Positions 35,754 to 43,930 of a stretch of DNA of 64,000 bases are shown here, piece after piece (position 1 is the first letter of the stretch; every line of letters begins with the position of its first letter). The stretch comes from Saccharopolyspora endophytica (lineage in GTDB: Bacteria > Actinomycetota > Actinomycetes > Mycobacteriales > Pseudonocardiaceae). The stretch is taken from assembly GCF_018070075.1 (NCBI RefSeq), contig NZ_JAGPXE010000001.1, forward strand, positions 744,001-808,000. Direction: 5' to 3'. Position numbers and translations under genes: made by a program. The notes below the pieces were generated by a model. It had not been told where the DNA came from, did not search any database, and worked only from the letters and a program-made list of their open reading frames with translations.

Positions 35754-36317
35754 ATGGAGCTGGTCCAGCTAGCCGCCGAGACTGCCGAACGCTTCGTGGC
35801 CCCGCTGGGGCGCCGTTGGGAGCATGTTCAGGCAGTCGCAGCACGAGCGTCCGAGCTCAGCGACGCGGTGCGACCGCAGGACCGAGACAGCTTGGTCGCC
35901 GCGGCTTGGCTGCACGACATCGGATATGCCCCTGAGATCGGTCACACCAAGTTCCACCCGCTCGACGGTGCCCGGTACCTCAGGGAACAGGGGTGGTCGG
36001 AGGTGATCGTGAACCTCGTTGCGCACCACTCCGGGGCGCGGTTCGAGGCAGCTGAGCGCGGGAGGTCCGACGATCTGGCCGAGTTCTCATTCGAGGACTC
36101 CGCCCTGTTGGACGCCCTGGTTACGGCTGACCTCACTACGGGGCCGGCTGGGCAACGCCTGGCCTTCGTCGAGCGGATCGAAGAGATCTTCAGCCGTTAC
36201 GCTCCGGAGGACCCGGTTCACCGCACGTGGGTCAAGGCGCGGCCGGTGCTCGCCGAAGCCGTCTTGCGCACCGAACGGCGCTTGGCCGCTCAGAAGTTGG
36301 CGCCTCGTCCCAGGTAG
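35754..36317 (+). CDS. HD-domain phosphohydrolase
   Basis: 187 residues. The HD motif appears as AAWLHDIGYAPEIGH, with upstream histidine WEHVQAV and downstream VNLVAHHSGA, so the metal ligands H...HD...D are present. HD proteins of this size hydrolyse nucleotides or second messengers. The substrate is unknown. It is the first gene after tRNA-Val. CRISPR array 1 follows 140 bp downstream. Confidence 0.85.
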   Translation: MELVQLAAETAERFVAPLGRRWEHVQAVAARASELSDAVRPQDRDSLVAAAWLHDIGYAPEIGHTKFHPLDGARYLREQGWSEVIVNLVAHHSGARFEAAERGRSDDLAEFSFEDSALLDALVTADLTTGPAGQRLAFVERIEEIFSRYAPEDPVHRTWVKARPVLAEAVLRTERRLAAQKLAPRPR

Positions 36318-36458
36318 TGCTGCGTGTGTGCGCGCCCAGTGCGTGATTGATGCGCAGGCGTATCGAGGCGCGAACGTCCAGCTGGCCGAGATCTGTTGGG
36401 ACTATCCGGCGACTTCTTCTGATTTTGTTGCCGCCCTTTGTGCGGCTGACATGGCTTG

Positions 36459-36853
36459 CGGACCACCTCCACGCAGGTGGAGAGCACGTCCCGGTCCAGG
36501 GAGGTCGCCATGGTGACTCCGGACCACCTCCACGCGGGTGGAGAGCACCGTAAACCCAGCGGAAACGGCACCTTTGGCACCGGACCACCTCCACGCGGGT
36601 GGAGAGCACCGTAAACCCAGCGGAAACGGCACCTTTGGCACCGGACCACCTCCACGCGGGTGGAGAGCACGAGCTCGCCGGGAGCGGGCGCAGAACTTCG
36701 AGCGGACCACCTCCACGCGGGTGGAGAGCACACAACCGACTCGGTGGTCGCGGTCTGCCGGGCCGGACCACCTCCACGCGGGTGGAGAGCACTCGGTGTC
36801 CCAGATCGGGACGATCTCCACGCGCGGACCACCTCCACGCGGGTGGAGAGCAC
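36459..36853 (-). CRISPR. CRISPR array 1, type I-E, 7 repeats / 6 spacers
   Basis: Seven 29-nt repeats start at 36459, 36520, 36581, 36642, 36703, 36764 and 36825, exactly 61 bp apart, with 32-nt spacers. In crRNA orientation (minus strand) the repeat begins GTGCTCTCCACC and ends GTGGAGGTGGTCCG; CTCCAC/GTGGAG is the Cas6e hairpin. The leader lies to the right, judged by the motif shared with the other arrays. Spacers 36549-36580 and 36610-36641 are identical. Only the leader-distal repeat (36459) carries a substitution. Confidence 0.97.
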
Positions 36854-36918
36854 ACTTCGTGAACTGGGGTTTTGGAGGTTGCCTGTTCGTTTGGTGCTGG
36901 CGTTGTTTGGCCTATGGG
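36854..36918 (-). promoter_or_regulatory. Leader of CRISPR array 1
   Basis: Next to the first repeat the minus strand reads CCCCAGTTCACGAAGT. The same CAG(G/T)TCA(C/T)GAAGT anchor directly precedes arrays 2 and 3. For about 40 bp this region also matches the flank of the mini-array at 39324. The NUDIX gene stop lies at its far side. Confidence 0.65.
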
Positions 36919-37377
36919 TCAGCTGGTTACGGCGGTGAAGTGGGTGTCGACGAGGTGCTGGACCTCGCTGCTGACTGAGTGCGCACTGGTGTTGGTCACC
37001 CAAGCCTGGTTGTCGTGTTCGGTAAGTACGACATCTTCTCGGGGATCGACGCTTCGCTGAGTTGTTGACCACGTGTGCTGACGTGTGCGTTTGCCAGAAC
37101 CGGAGGTGTAGTCGAATGCGCCGAGGTACCCGGTGATGTCCGCGATGATCAGGCCGGTTTCCTCACTGACTTCCCGGCGCAGTGCGGCGAAAAGGTCGGC
37201 GTCGTGGCGTTCAACCTTGCCTGACGGTAGTTCCCACGTGCCGCCACGGAAGTCATCCATGGGGCGCTTGAGCAGTAGGATCTCGCCTTGGTGGTCGATG
37301 ATGGCGCCGACGACTTGCTGCTCGATGCCGTCGTTGGCGTCCTGTGTGTTGAGTTCGGTAAGGGTGGGCATGTTCAT
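36919..37377 (-). CDS. NUDIX hydrolase
   Basis: 152 residues. The Nudix box is complete: GKVERHDADLFAALRREVSEETGL fits G-x5-E-x7-REUxEExGU. Such enzymes hydrolyse nucleoside diphosphate derivatives, including damaged nucleotides. It starts at an ATGA overlap with the stop of a truncated aminotransferase frame, so it was once the second gene of an operon. The stop is near the leader of array 1. Confidence 0.9.
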   Translation of the reverse strand: MNMPTLTELNTQDANDGIEQQVVGAIIDHQGEILLLKRPMDDFRGGTWELPSGKVERHDADLFAALRREVSEETGLIIADITGYLGAFDYTSGSGKRTRQHTWSTTQRSVDPREDVVLTEHDNQAWVTNTSAHSVSSEVQHLVDTHFTAVTS

Positions 37378-37661
37378 GCGGTCGGGTCTTCCTTCAGTTC
37401 GTGACGGTGTGTCCAGATCTTGGTGAACGCGGTCAGGTAGTCCTCGGTGAGCGCGTCATCGTAGTGGGGCACAGGAAGTTTGAGCGTGTGCCGATGCAGC
37501 GCGTCAGCGACGGGGAACTGCCCGGGGCGATTGCGCGGCCAGTCTTTTGGCAGGATCGGAAACGCTGGGTTGGGCGCGTCGAACAGTGGGTGATCGCTCA
37601 GTGGTCGTGTGGACCGCTGGTCGATGTTGACTCCCTCGGCTTGGAGTGCGACGACTTGAAC
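37374..37661 (-). pseudogene. C-terminal fragment of DegT/DnrJ/EryC1/StrS-type aminotransferase
   Basis: Reading from 37661 down gives VQVVALQAEGVNIDQRSTRP, then WPRNRPGQFPVADALHRHTL and KLPVPHYDDALTEDYLTAF, which resembles the C-terminus of sugar-type PLP aminotransferases. No start codon or N-terminal PLP domain (the Lys-containing part) is present upstream; the Crp/Fnr gene ends only about 110 bp away. It is a deletion relic whose stop overlaps the NUDIX start. The family assignment rests on pattern memory and needs a search. Confidence 0.45.
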
Positions 37662-37774
37662 CCGCTGGCGACGAGACCGGGTCGCAGTCGAGCAGAGACG
37701 CCACGTCGACCAGGTGGCGCCTCTGTCCGCTCGTCACCCCAGCGGAGCGGCCTGCTACCCGCTTGGCAGACCGC

Positions 37775-38497
37775 TTAGATCAGTGGTTCGTCGGCGGTGT
37801 GCGTGGTGTAGGGCAGCAGTAGTTGGGCGTCGAGGATGATGATCTGGCCACGTCCGGTGCCGAGTGCGCCGACACTGCGGAAGGTCTTTAAAGCTTCGAC
37901 GGTGGTGTTTCGGTGTGTTCCGGCGAGCTCGGAGAGTTCGTCTTGGGTGAGCGGGATGATGACGGGTCCGTTGTCGGCGGTGCTTTGGGTGAAGACATAG
38001 CGGAGACTGATCAGGGTCAGTGCGAGGCGTTCCCTTCCGGTCGAGCTTGTCATCGCGGCTCGGCGACGTTCGGCGATGATCCGCCGGTTGACTTCGAGCT
38101 GGTGCACTGACCAGATGAGCCGGGGAGTCTCAGCGAGGATGTTCTGAAAATCTCTGGCGTTGATGACGAGCAGGCGTGTTGTGTGCAGGGGCATCGTGGT
38201 TTCGGTGTGCGTTGATCCGGTGAACGCCTCGGTGCCGAGCAGATCTCCGAGTCCGTAGAGCACGTTCAGCGCTGAGGTGCCACGAGGCGTGTGAGTGGAG
38301 CCTTTGACCCACCCGTTGTAAACGATGGCGACGGTCGATCCGGTACTGCCCTGGCTGGTGATGATCGAACCGGGGCTGTAGGTGGCAAAGTGACTGACCT
38401 TGTCGAGCTTGTCCCGCTGGGTGCGTGTCAGAAGCTCGACAACGTCGCTGCGTGGGCGGACTCTCCACAGATCCTTGAGGGGGATTCTCGTTGTCAT
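37775..38497 (-). CDS. Crp/Fnr-family transcriptional regulator
   Basis: 240 residues. The N-terminal cyclic-nucleotide-like beta barrel (about 35-130, FATYSPGSIITSQGSTGSTVAIV) lacks the RxS cAMP contact, so the effector is uncertain. The C-terminal winged HTH (about 180-235) reads LTQDELSELAGTHRNTTVEALKTF. It lies 12 bp after a small membrane-protein gene, forming an operon. Dyads of Crp geometry lie upstream at 39006-39021 and 39055-39070. Confidence 0.88.
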   Translation of the reverse strand: MTTRIPLKDLWRVRPRSDVVELLTRTQRDKLDKVSHFATYSPGSIITSQGSTGSTVAIVYNGWVKGSTHTPRGTSALNVLYGLGDLLGTEAFTGSTHTETTMPLHTTRLLVINARDFQNILAETPRLIWSVHQLEVNRRIIAERRRAAMTSSTGRERLALTLISLRYVFTQSTADNGPVIIPLTQDELSELAGTHRNTTVEALKTFRSVGALGTGRGQIIILDAQLLLPYTTHTADEPLI

Positions 38498-38508
38498 CGG
38501 GACGCCGC

Positions 38509-38700
38509 TCAGACGCTGTAGAGGGCGGTGATCACGGCCGGGATCGCCGCGATCACTCCGGCCAACGCGGCCAGGGTGCCAATGAGTCTGCCAACGGTGA
38601 CTTCGTCGCGGGACAGAGTGCGCACGATGTAGGCGATGAGCGCGCAGAAGGTCAGAATGGCGCAGCTCGCGACGGCGAGCTTGAAGCCATCGATCGGCAT
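38509..38700 (-). CDS. Small two-helix membrane protein
   Basis: 63 residues: MPIDGFKLAVASCAILTFCALIAYIV, a short charged loop (RTLSRDEVTVGR), then LIGTLAALAGVIAAIPAVITALY. Two membrane helices, no known family. GGAGACGACGTC precedes the ATG. It is the first gene of the Crp/Fnr operon, so it may sense or signal to that regulator; this is inference. Confidence 0.6.
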   Translation of the reverse strand: MPIDGFKLAVASCAILTFCALIAYIVRTLSRDEVTVGRLIGTLAALAGVIAAIPAVITALYSV

Positions 38701-38872
38701 GACGTCGTCTCCTTCAAATCCGGGCTGGGGACGTGGCGCGCGGCCGGAAGCCAAAGAGGGCGTGGGGCCCTGACTTCGATCAGGGGTAGAAGTCCATGCC
38801 ATTTCCGGGAACTGGGCCGCGTTGGTCGGTGACACTAACGGGTTCATTCACAGCCCGGAAGAGGGTGATGCG

Positions 38873-38927
38873 CAAAAGGTGGCGTGGTTCCGGACTTCTA
38901 CCTCCGGAAGCACGCCACCTTTTGTAC
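38873..38927. terminator. Long AT-flanked hairpin
   Basis: CAAAAGGTGGCGTG and TTCCGG pair with CCGGAA and CACGCCACCTTTTG, giving a near-continuous stem of about 20 bp around a short loop. The A-rich and T-rich ends make it a bidirectional terminator candidate, but no gene ends here on the plus strand, so an attenuator or relic boundary is also possible. Confidence 0.6.
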
Positions 38928-39002
38928 GGCGCCACGTCCCCAGCCAGGGACTTTGGAGCGGTGCCGCGTGCCTAACGAGAATGTTCCGTGAGTGGCTCAC
39001 AG

Positions 39003-39069
39003 TCTGCACGAAAATGTGCACAGGTCCCAAAAACTACCCTTTACTGTTCCTTCTGCACGAAAATGTGCA
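39003..39069. promoter_or_regulatory. Two 18-bp direct repeats with Crp-like dyads
   Basis: TCTGCACGAAAATGTGCA occurs at 39003-39020 and 39052-39069. Each holds TGCAC-N6-GTGCA, the 5-6-5 geometry of Crp/Fnr operators (E. coli consensus TGTGA-N6-TCACA). They lie between the Crp/Fnr operon and cas3 and are likely its operators. Confidence 0.55.
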
Positions 39070-39219
39070 AAGCGAACCGCGACTTCAGCCGATATGGCAG
39101 CTGGCCGGTGGGGATGTTCATCGAGACGGTTCGCAGTCCTGGTTCAGGTATCCGAAAGCTGGCGCAGGCAGGATCAGCCTGGAAATGCCGACGAGGAGCA
39201 TCGGCGCGACATCGAGGCT

Positions 39220-39323
39220 TGCTCTCCACCCGCGCGGACGCCTCCACGCGGGTGGAGAGCAGCATCGGGCTGTGAGGCCCGCGATGACCGCCACCGGGCC
39301 ACCTCCACGCGGGTGGAGAGCAG
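39220..39323 (-). CRISPR. Mini CRISPR array (2 repeats, 1 spacer) with an inverted half-repeat
   Basis: A 29-nt repeat at 39295-39323 and a 28-nt repeat (one base lost) at 39235-39262 flank a 32-nt spacer at 39263-39294. Both match array 1 repeats. Just left, 39220-39234 (TGCTCTCCACCCGCG) is an exact inverted copy of 39247-39261, so half a repeat is fused in opposite orientation, forming a hairpin. The leader-like sequence lies to the right. Confidence 0.85.
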
Positions 39324-39461
39324 ACTTCGTGAGCTGGGATTCTAGGTGGTTGCTTGTTCGTTGTGAGTCTTGGGTGCCCGTGGTGACTGGGCCGTTTGGG
39401 GGAGAGTTCGGTTGGTTTGGGCGTTGTTGTCGGTGGCGGGCGCTAGCGTCCGGCGCGCATC
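39324..39461. promoter_or_regulatory. Leader-like region of the mini-array and cas3 upstream region
   Basis: The first 40 bp match the array 1 leader (ACTTCGTGA-CTGGG, then GGTTGC-TGTTCGTT). The remainder should hold the cas operon promoter; TAGCGT at 39443-39448 is a possible -10. The mini-array and cas3 may therefore share a bidirectional control region. Confidence 0.5.
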
Positions 39462-42224
39462 GTGTTCGTCGGCGTGTGGAGTGTTCGGTTGGATGAGGTT
39501 GATCTGCGGTTCTGGGGGAAAGAACGTGGGTTGGGTGTTCGGTATCCGCTGATCTGTCATGGGTTGGATGCTGCGGCGGCGATCCGGGTGTTGTGGCTGG
39601 GGTATGTCTCGTCGAACGTGAAGGCGAGGCTGTCTGAGGCGCTGGGGTTGGCGGAGAACGAAACCGGTGCTGTGTTGGAATTCTGGGCGTCTCTGCATGA
39701 TCTCGGCAAGATCGTGCCCGCGTTCCAGCGCCAGGTCGAAATCCCGGATGGTTTCGCCGATGACGGGAATTCGGTCGCGCACCAGCGGGCTTCGGCGTGG
39801 TGTGTCCCCGGCTTGCTGGAGGCCCAAGGCTATTCGGGTGGGAAGACGGGTTGGGCGCGGTTGGCTGCACAGGTCCTGGGTGGCCATCACGGGCGGTTCG
39901 AGGAGTTGAAGCCGAGGTTGCAGCTGGGCGATCAGCACCTGCCCTTTCACGGGTTGGGGGCCGCTCAGTGGCAGGAGGAACGTGTCCGGGTCGTAACGGC
40001 GTTGCGGGACGTGTTGGCGCCTGGTGTTCCGGTTTCGCGAGGGGATCGCACTGCAGCGGTGCTCGTGACTGGTCTGGTGATCTTGGCGGACTGGCTTGCG
40101 AGCCAGGTTGGCTACATCAAGGAGCGGCTTTCCTTCGTGCCGGAACGCGGAGACCCCGCTGGCTTGGAGGCCTTCCACGCCGGTTCGGTGGAGGTGGTCG
40201 CCCGGTGGGTGAAGTGGGCGGGCTTGTCTCGGTTGCGCCTCAAACCGGGAAGTTTCAAGGACGATTTCCCGGATTTTGAGCCGAACGAACTGCAAGGTGA
40301 TCTCGCGGAGAAGTTGCCTGGGCTGGTTACGGGGCCGGGACTGCTGCTGCTCGCGGCGCCGATGGGCATGGGCAAGACCGAGGCCGTGTTGCACGCCGCG
40401 CGGCTGATGGGCACGGCGACTGGTTCGTCCGGAGTGTTCGTGGCGCTGCCGACGATGGCGACCTCGGACCAGATGTTTACGCGTGTCGCGGAATACGTCG
40501 CTCGGCGAGGAGCGGGGGAGTCGAGCGCAGCGCTGGCTCATGGAATGGCCTGGCTGCGGCCGGTGGATGAGATGCTCGCCGAAGTGGTGACCGCCGCGGC
40601 GGAGGTTGCGGGGGCCGAGGACACGGTGGTGCACTCCACGGAGTGGTTGCGAGGAGCGAAACGGCCGATGCTGGCCGGTGTCGGGGTGGGCACGATCGAC
40701 CAGTTGCTCCTGTCGGTGCTGCACGTGCGGCACAACAGCCTGCGGATGTTCGCTGTGACCAACAAGGTCGTGGTCATCGACGAGGTGCACGCCTTCGATG
40801 CCTACATGCGTGGTCTTCTGTCAACGCTGCTGAAGTGGCTCGGCGAATGCCGTGTTCCGGTCGTGCTGATGTCGGCGACCCTGCCGAGCCATGTTGCGCG
40901 GGAGTTGTCCGCGGCCTACCTCGGCACCGATGGCGGTCTTGAGGTTCCCTACCCAGGCTGGGTCTACGCCGAGCGCTCAGGCACGTCGCTGGTCTCCGCG
41001 GTGACCGTCGAGGCCGAGCAGAAGCGCACGCTCGGGATGGACCTGGTTGAGGTCGGAACCGGAGACGGCGGCGTCGTGAAGCGACTTCCGGTTCTGGAGC
41101 GTGAGTTGCGGCCGCTGGCCGAACACGGCGGGTGTGGCCTGGTCATCTGCACCACGGTTCCTGAAGCCCAGCAGACCTACGACTACCTGAAGGAGTGGGC
41201 CAGGCAGCATTGTGTCGAGCTCAAACTCCTGCACGCCCGTTTCCCGGTCGGTCAGCGCGAAGCGGAAACGCAACGAGTAATCGATATCTTCGGCAAACCC
41301 GTCACCGAGGAGGCATGCGCTCGGCGTGCGACGCGGCGCTGCGTGTTGATCGCGACCAGCATCGTGGAACAGAGCCTCGACATCGACGCCGACCTGGTCG
41401 TCAGCGATCTCGCGCCGATCGAGCTGCTTCTGCAGCGCGCGGGCCGACTGCAGCGGCACCGGGTCTGCGACGAACTGCGCCCGCTGTGGGCGCTGCCCGG
41501 TGAGGACGGTCGCCGGCGCATGGTGGTGCTCAGCGGGCCGGAACAGGACCCACGCTGGTTGCTGGCCCGGAAGGCATGGCTCGCGATCTACCCGGCGGCC
41601 AACCTCGTTCGTGCTCACCGGCTTCTCGTGGCACGTCAGAACGACGGTGTGCGCATCCCCGACGATGTCCAAAACCTGGTGGATCTCGGTAACCCGGGGG
41701 TGTTGCCCGCGCTCGATGACGAGTTGCTGGAGGGTTTCACCGACGAGGAACTCACCCGCGCTGCCGAGGCACTGGTCCAGCGCCAGGGCGCCGAAGTCGC
41801 TTCCGTGCCAGACCCGCCCATGCAGGACCTGGTCGAATTCTCCGAGCACGAAGTCGACGAGACGCAGGCGCGGACGCGGTTCAACGCCGATTCCGAACGG
41901 CTACTGCCGCTGTTCGAGCTCCCGGAAGGCACCGTTCGGGTGGGATCACCTACCGGCGAACCCCTGCCGGAACTCCGGCAGGGACGCCTCGCCCTCGATG
42001 AGGCCAAAGCCGTGATGAGCCACGTCGTCCCCGTCCACGGCTCACTCGTGCGCGGCCACGGCCCCCAGGACCGCCTACCGGAACCGTGGGCCTCTGCATG
42101 GCCACTCGACGAGCTCATCGCACTACGCCACCTCGTCGATGAACACGGCGTGGTCCATGCAGGGGCGATCGGACAGCGATCACTGCTGCTCGACAAGGAG
42201 CTCGGCATCGTAAAACGAGCGTGA
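39462..42224 (+). CDS. cas3: CRISPR-associated helicase/nuclease Cas3 (type I-E)
   Basis: 920 residues. The N-terminal HD nuclease has YPLICHGLDAAAA, SLHDLGK (about residue 77) and LGGHHGRF. The helicase has Walker A APMGMGKTEAVL (about 300), DEVH box VVIDEVHAFDAYM (about 437), SATLPS (about 471) and motif VI QRAGRLQRH (about 657). A C-terminal domain follows. It unwinds and degrades DNA marked by Cascade. The start is uncertain: GTG at 39462, GTG at 39474 or TTG at 39489 (LDEVDLRFWGKE, the usual family N-terminus). All key motifs are intact. Confidence 0.95.
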   Translation: MFVGVWSVRLDEVDLRFWGKERGLGVRYPLICHGLDAAAAIRVLWLGYVSSNVKARLSEALGLAENETGAVLEFWASLHDLGKIVPAFQRQVEIPDGFADDGNSVAHQRASAWCVPGLLEAQGYSGGKTGWARLAAQVLGGHHGRFEELKPRLQLGDQHLPFHGLGAAQWQEERVRVVTALRDVLAPGVPVSRGDRTAAVLVTGLVILADWLASQVGYIKERLSFVPERGDPAGLEAFHAGSVEVVARWVKWAGLSRLRLKPGSFKDDFPDFEPNELQGDLAEKLPGLVTGPGLLLLAAPMGMGKTEAVLHAARLMGTATGSSGVFVALPTMATSDQMFTRVAEYVARRGAGESSAALAHGMAWLRPVDEMLAEVVTAAAEVAGAEDTVVHSTEWLRGAKRPMLAGVGVGTIDQLLLSVLHVRHNSLRMFAVTNKVVVIDEVHAFDAYMRGLLSTLLKWLGECRVPVVLMSATLPSHVARELSAAYLGTDGGLEVPYPGWVYAERSGTSLVSAVTVEAEQKRTLGMDLVEVGTGDGGVVKRLPVLERELRPLAEHGGCGLVICTTVPEAQQTYDYLKEWARQHCVELKLLHARFPVGQREAETQRVIDIFGKPVTEEACARRATRRCVLIATSIVEQSLDIDADLVVSDLAPIELLLQRAGRLQRHRVCDELRPLWALPGEDGRRRMVVLSGPEQDPRWLLARKAWLAIYPAANLVRAHRLLVARQNDGVRIPDDVQNLVDLGNPGVLPALDDELLEGFTDEELTRAAEALVQRQGAEVASVPDPPMQDLVEFSEHEVDETQARTRFNADSERLLPLFELPEGTVRVGSPTGEPLPELRQGRLALDEAKAVMSHVVPVHGSLVRGHGPQDRLPEPWASAWPLDELIALRHLVDEHGVVHAGAIGQRSLLLDKELGIVKRA

Positions 42225-42334
42225 ACCGTAGGTGCTCTTAGCGGATGGTCGATCGCGTGAGCCGAGCGCAAGCCTCAACACGGGGCGGTCACCAGGAGAA
42301 ACGGACTGACAGGTGTGTTGTGAGGAGCTGATGG

Positions 42335-43930
42335 ATGTCGTCGTTTGATCTGGCGGTGCGGGGCTTTTGCCCTGTCCGCTGGCGGACCGGGTGCGGCCCG
42401 TCCGGTGCTACGACTGGGGTTCTGGGTTTTCGGGATCTGCTGGTCTCTGCGCATGACATTGCGGATGTACAGGTGGCGGATCCCACGGCTTTGGCCGGGC
42501 TGCTGCGGGTGCTGTATGTCCTGGCTGCGAGGGTCAGTGGCCTAGATCGTGTCCGGGACCCGGATGAGTTCTACGACTGCCGCAACGAGCTGCTGGATAC
42601 CGGCTACTTCGATCCGAAGCGGATCGAGTCCTACTTCACGGCGTATGAGGGTCGGTTCGAGTTGTTCCACACCGTCTCGGAGCGTCCGTTTCTGCAGGAT
42701 CGGCGGTTGATGGAGCAGTGCCGCAGTTCGAAGGGCGTGCCGTCGAGCAGCGGGGTTAACAAGCTCGTGTCGGGGCGTGCGGCGGGGCAGTCGATGGTGT
42801 GGCTGAGTCACACCACGGATGCGGACATGCCCGCGGTGACGCCGGAGAACGCGGTGTGGGCGTTGTTGTCGTGGTTGTACTTCGGTGCGCCGGGCCGGTG
42901 TACATCCCGTCAGGTGGGTGAGACCAACGAGGCCAACACCAAGGCCGGGCCCTTGCGGGGCACGGTCTCGTTCCACCCGGTCGGAGAATCGCTGTTCGAA
43001 ACCCTTGTCATGGGAACGCCATTTGAGGTTCCCCAGGGCGATCACAGTGTGGCCCCGTGGGAGTCCGATGAGGAGGACGACCCGCTGGGAGTGCCGCCAG
43101 AACCCAAGGGACTGGTGGATCTGCTGACGGGCCGTTTCCAGCACGCGGTGCTGCTGCAGCCGTCCGCGGACGGGACCAGCGTGACCGACGCGTGGATCAC
43201 CTGGTCACGGAGGCAACCGCAAGGAAACGCTCTGGACCCCTTCGTGATTTACCGGGTGAACAAGGACGGCGAGCCTTACGCGGCCACTGCTGATGCGAAC
43301 CGGCAGGCGTGGCGGGATCTGGACGCGCTGATCGGGGCCCGGAACGAACACACGATCCGCCCAGCTGTGTTCACTGGCCTCGAGGACCTCATGGACGAAC
43401 ACCGCCGTCCCGTTCGCGTGAAAGCTCTGGGGTTCGACCAGGACCGCGCCCAGGTCAAGGACCGCCAGCACATCGCCGGCGCCACCCCGGCGCTGCGGGA
43501 GCAGTGGAAAGCCAAGCACTCCCAAGCTCCGGAAGCGTGGTATCGGCTGCAGCAGGCAGTTGAGCGAGCGGAGCTCACCGGCAGCAACCTCGAGTCGGCG
43601 CTGACGAACGTGTGGCACGCGCTGGCCAAGACCAAACCCAACCACAAGGTCCGTGATCACGGTTCGCGCTTGCGGCATCAGGGCATGACCGCCTATTGGG
43701 ACACCGCCGAAGCCCAGTTCTGGGACATCGTGCTCGCCGACACACCGCCCACTGATGCCACGGCCAATCGCTTCATCCGCTGTGCGCTGACCGCCTACGA
43801 CGAGGTGACTGCCCAGTTCACCCGAGTGGGCACAGGAGAAGGAGGAAATCAGATCAAGATCGTGGAAAACGCCCGCCGACGGCTGTGGCAGGGCTGGCAG
43901 AGCACCCGCGAAGGAGACCCTGATGAGTGA
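42335..43930 (+). CDS. casA: Cascade large subunit Cse1/CasA (Cas8e)
   Basis: 531 residues, typical length. The N-terminus FDLAVRGFCPVRW and LGFRDLLVSAHDI match Cse1, as do GRAAGQSMVWLSH and FYFGAPGR-like LYFGAPGRCTS. It recognises the PAM and recruits Cas3. TGAGGAG lies before the ATG. It overlaps cse2 by 8 bp, so cse1 to cas6e form one translationally coupled operon, 110 bp after cas3. Confidence 0.93.
   Translation: MSSFDLAVRGFCPVRWRTGCGPSGATTGVLGFRDLLVSAHDIADVQVADPTALAGLLRVLYVLAARVSGLDRVRDPDEFYDCRNELLDTGYFDPKRIESYFTAYEGRFELFHTVSERPFLQDRRLMEQCRSSKGVPSSSGVNKLVSGRAAGQSMVWLSHTTDADMPAVTPENAVWALLSWLYFGAPGRCTSRQVGETNEANTKAGPLRGTVSFHPVGESLFETLVMGTPFEVPQGDHSVAPWESDEEDDPLGVPPEPKGLVDLLTGRFQHAVLLQPSADGTSVTDAWITWSRRQPQGNALDPFVIYRVNKDGEPYAATADANRQAWRDLDALIGARNEHTIRPAVFTGLEDLMDEHRRPVRVKALGFDQDRAQVKDRQHIAGATPALREQWKAKHSQAPEAWYRLQQAVERAELTGSNLESALTNVWHALAKTKPNHKVRDHGSRLRHQGMTAYWDTAEAQFWDIVLADTPPTDATANRFIRCALTAYDEVTAQFTRVGTGEGGNQIKIVENARRRLWQGWQSTREGDPDE

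Noticed and set aside
36538..36978. Open frames running through the CRISPR arrays
   Set aside because: They are translations of the repeats (GPPPRGWRA / HLHAGGEH patterns) and not genes.
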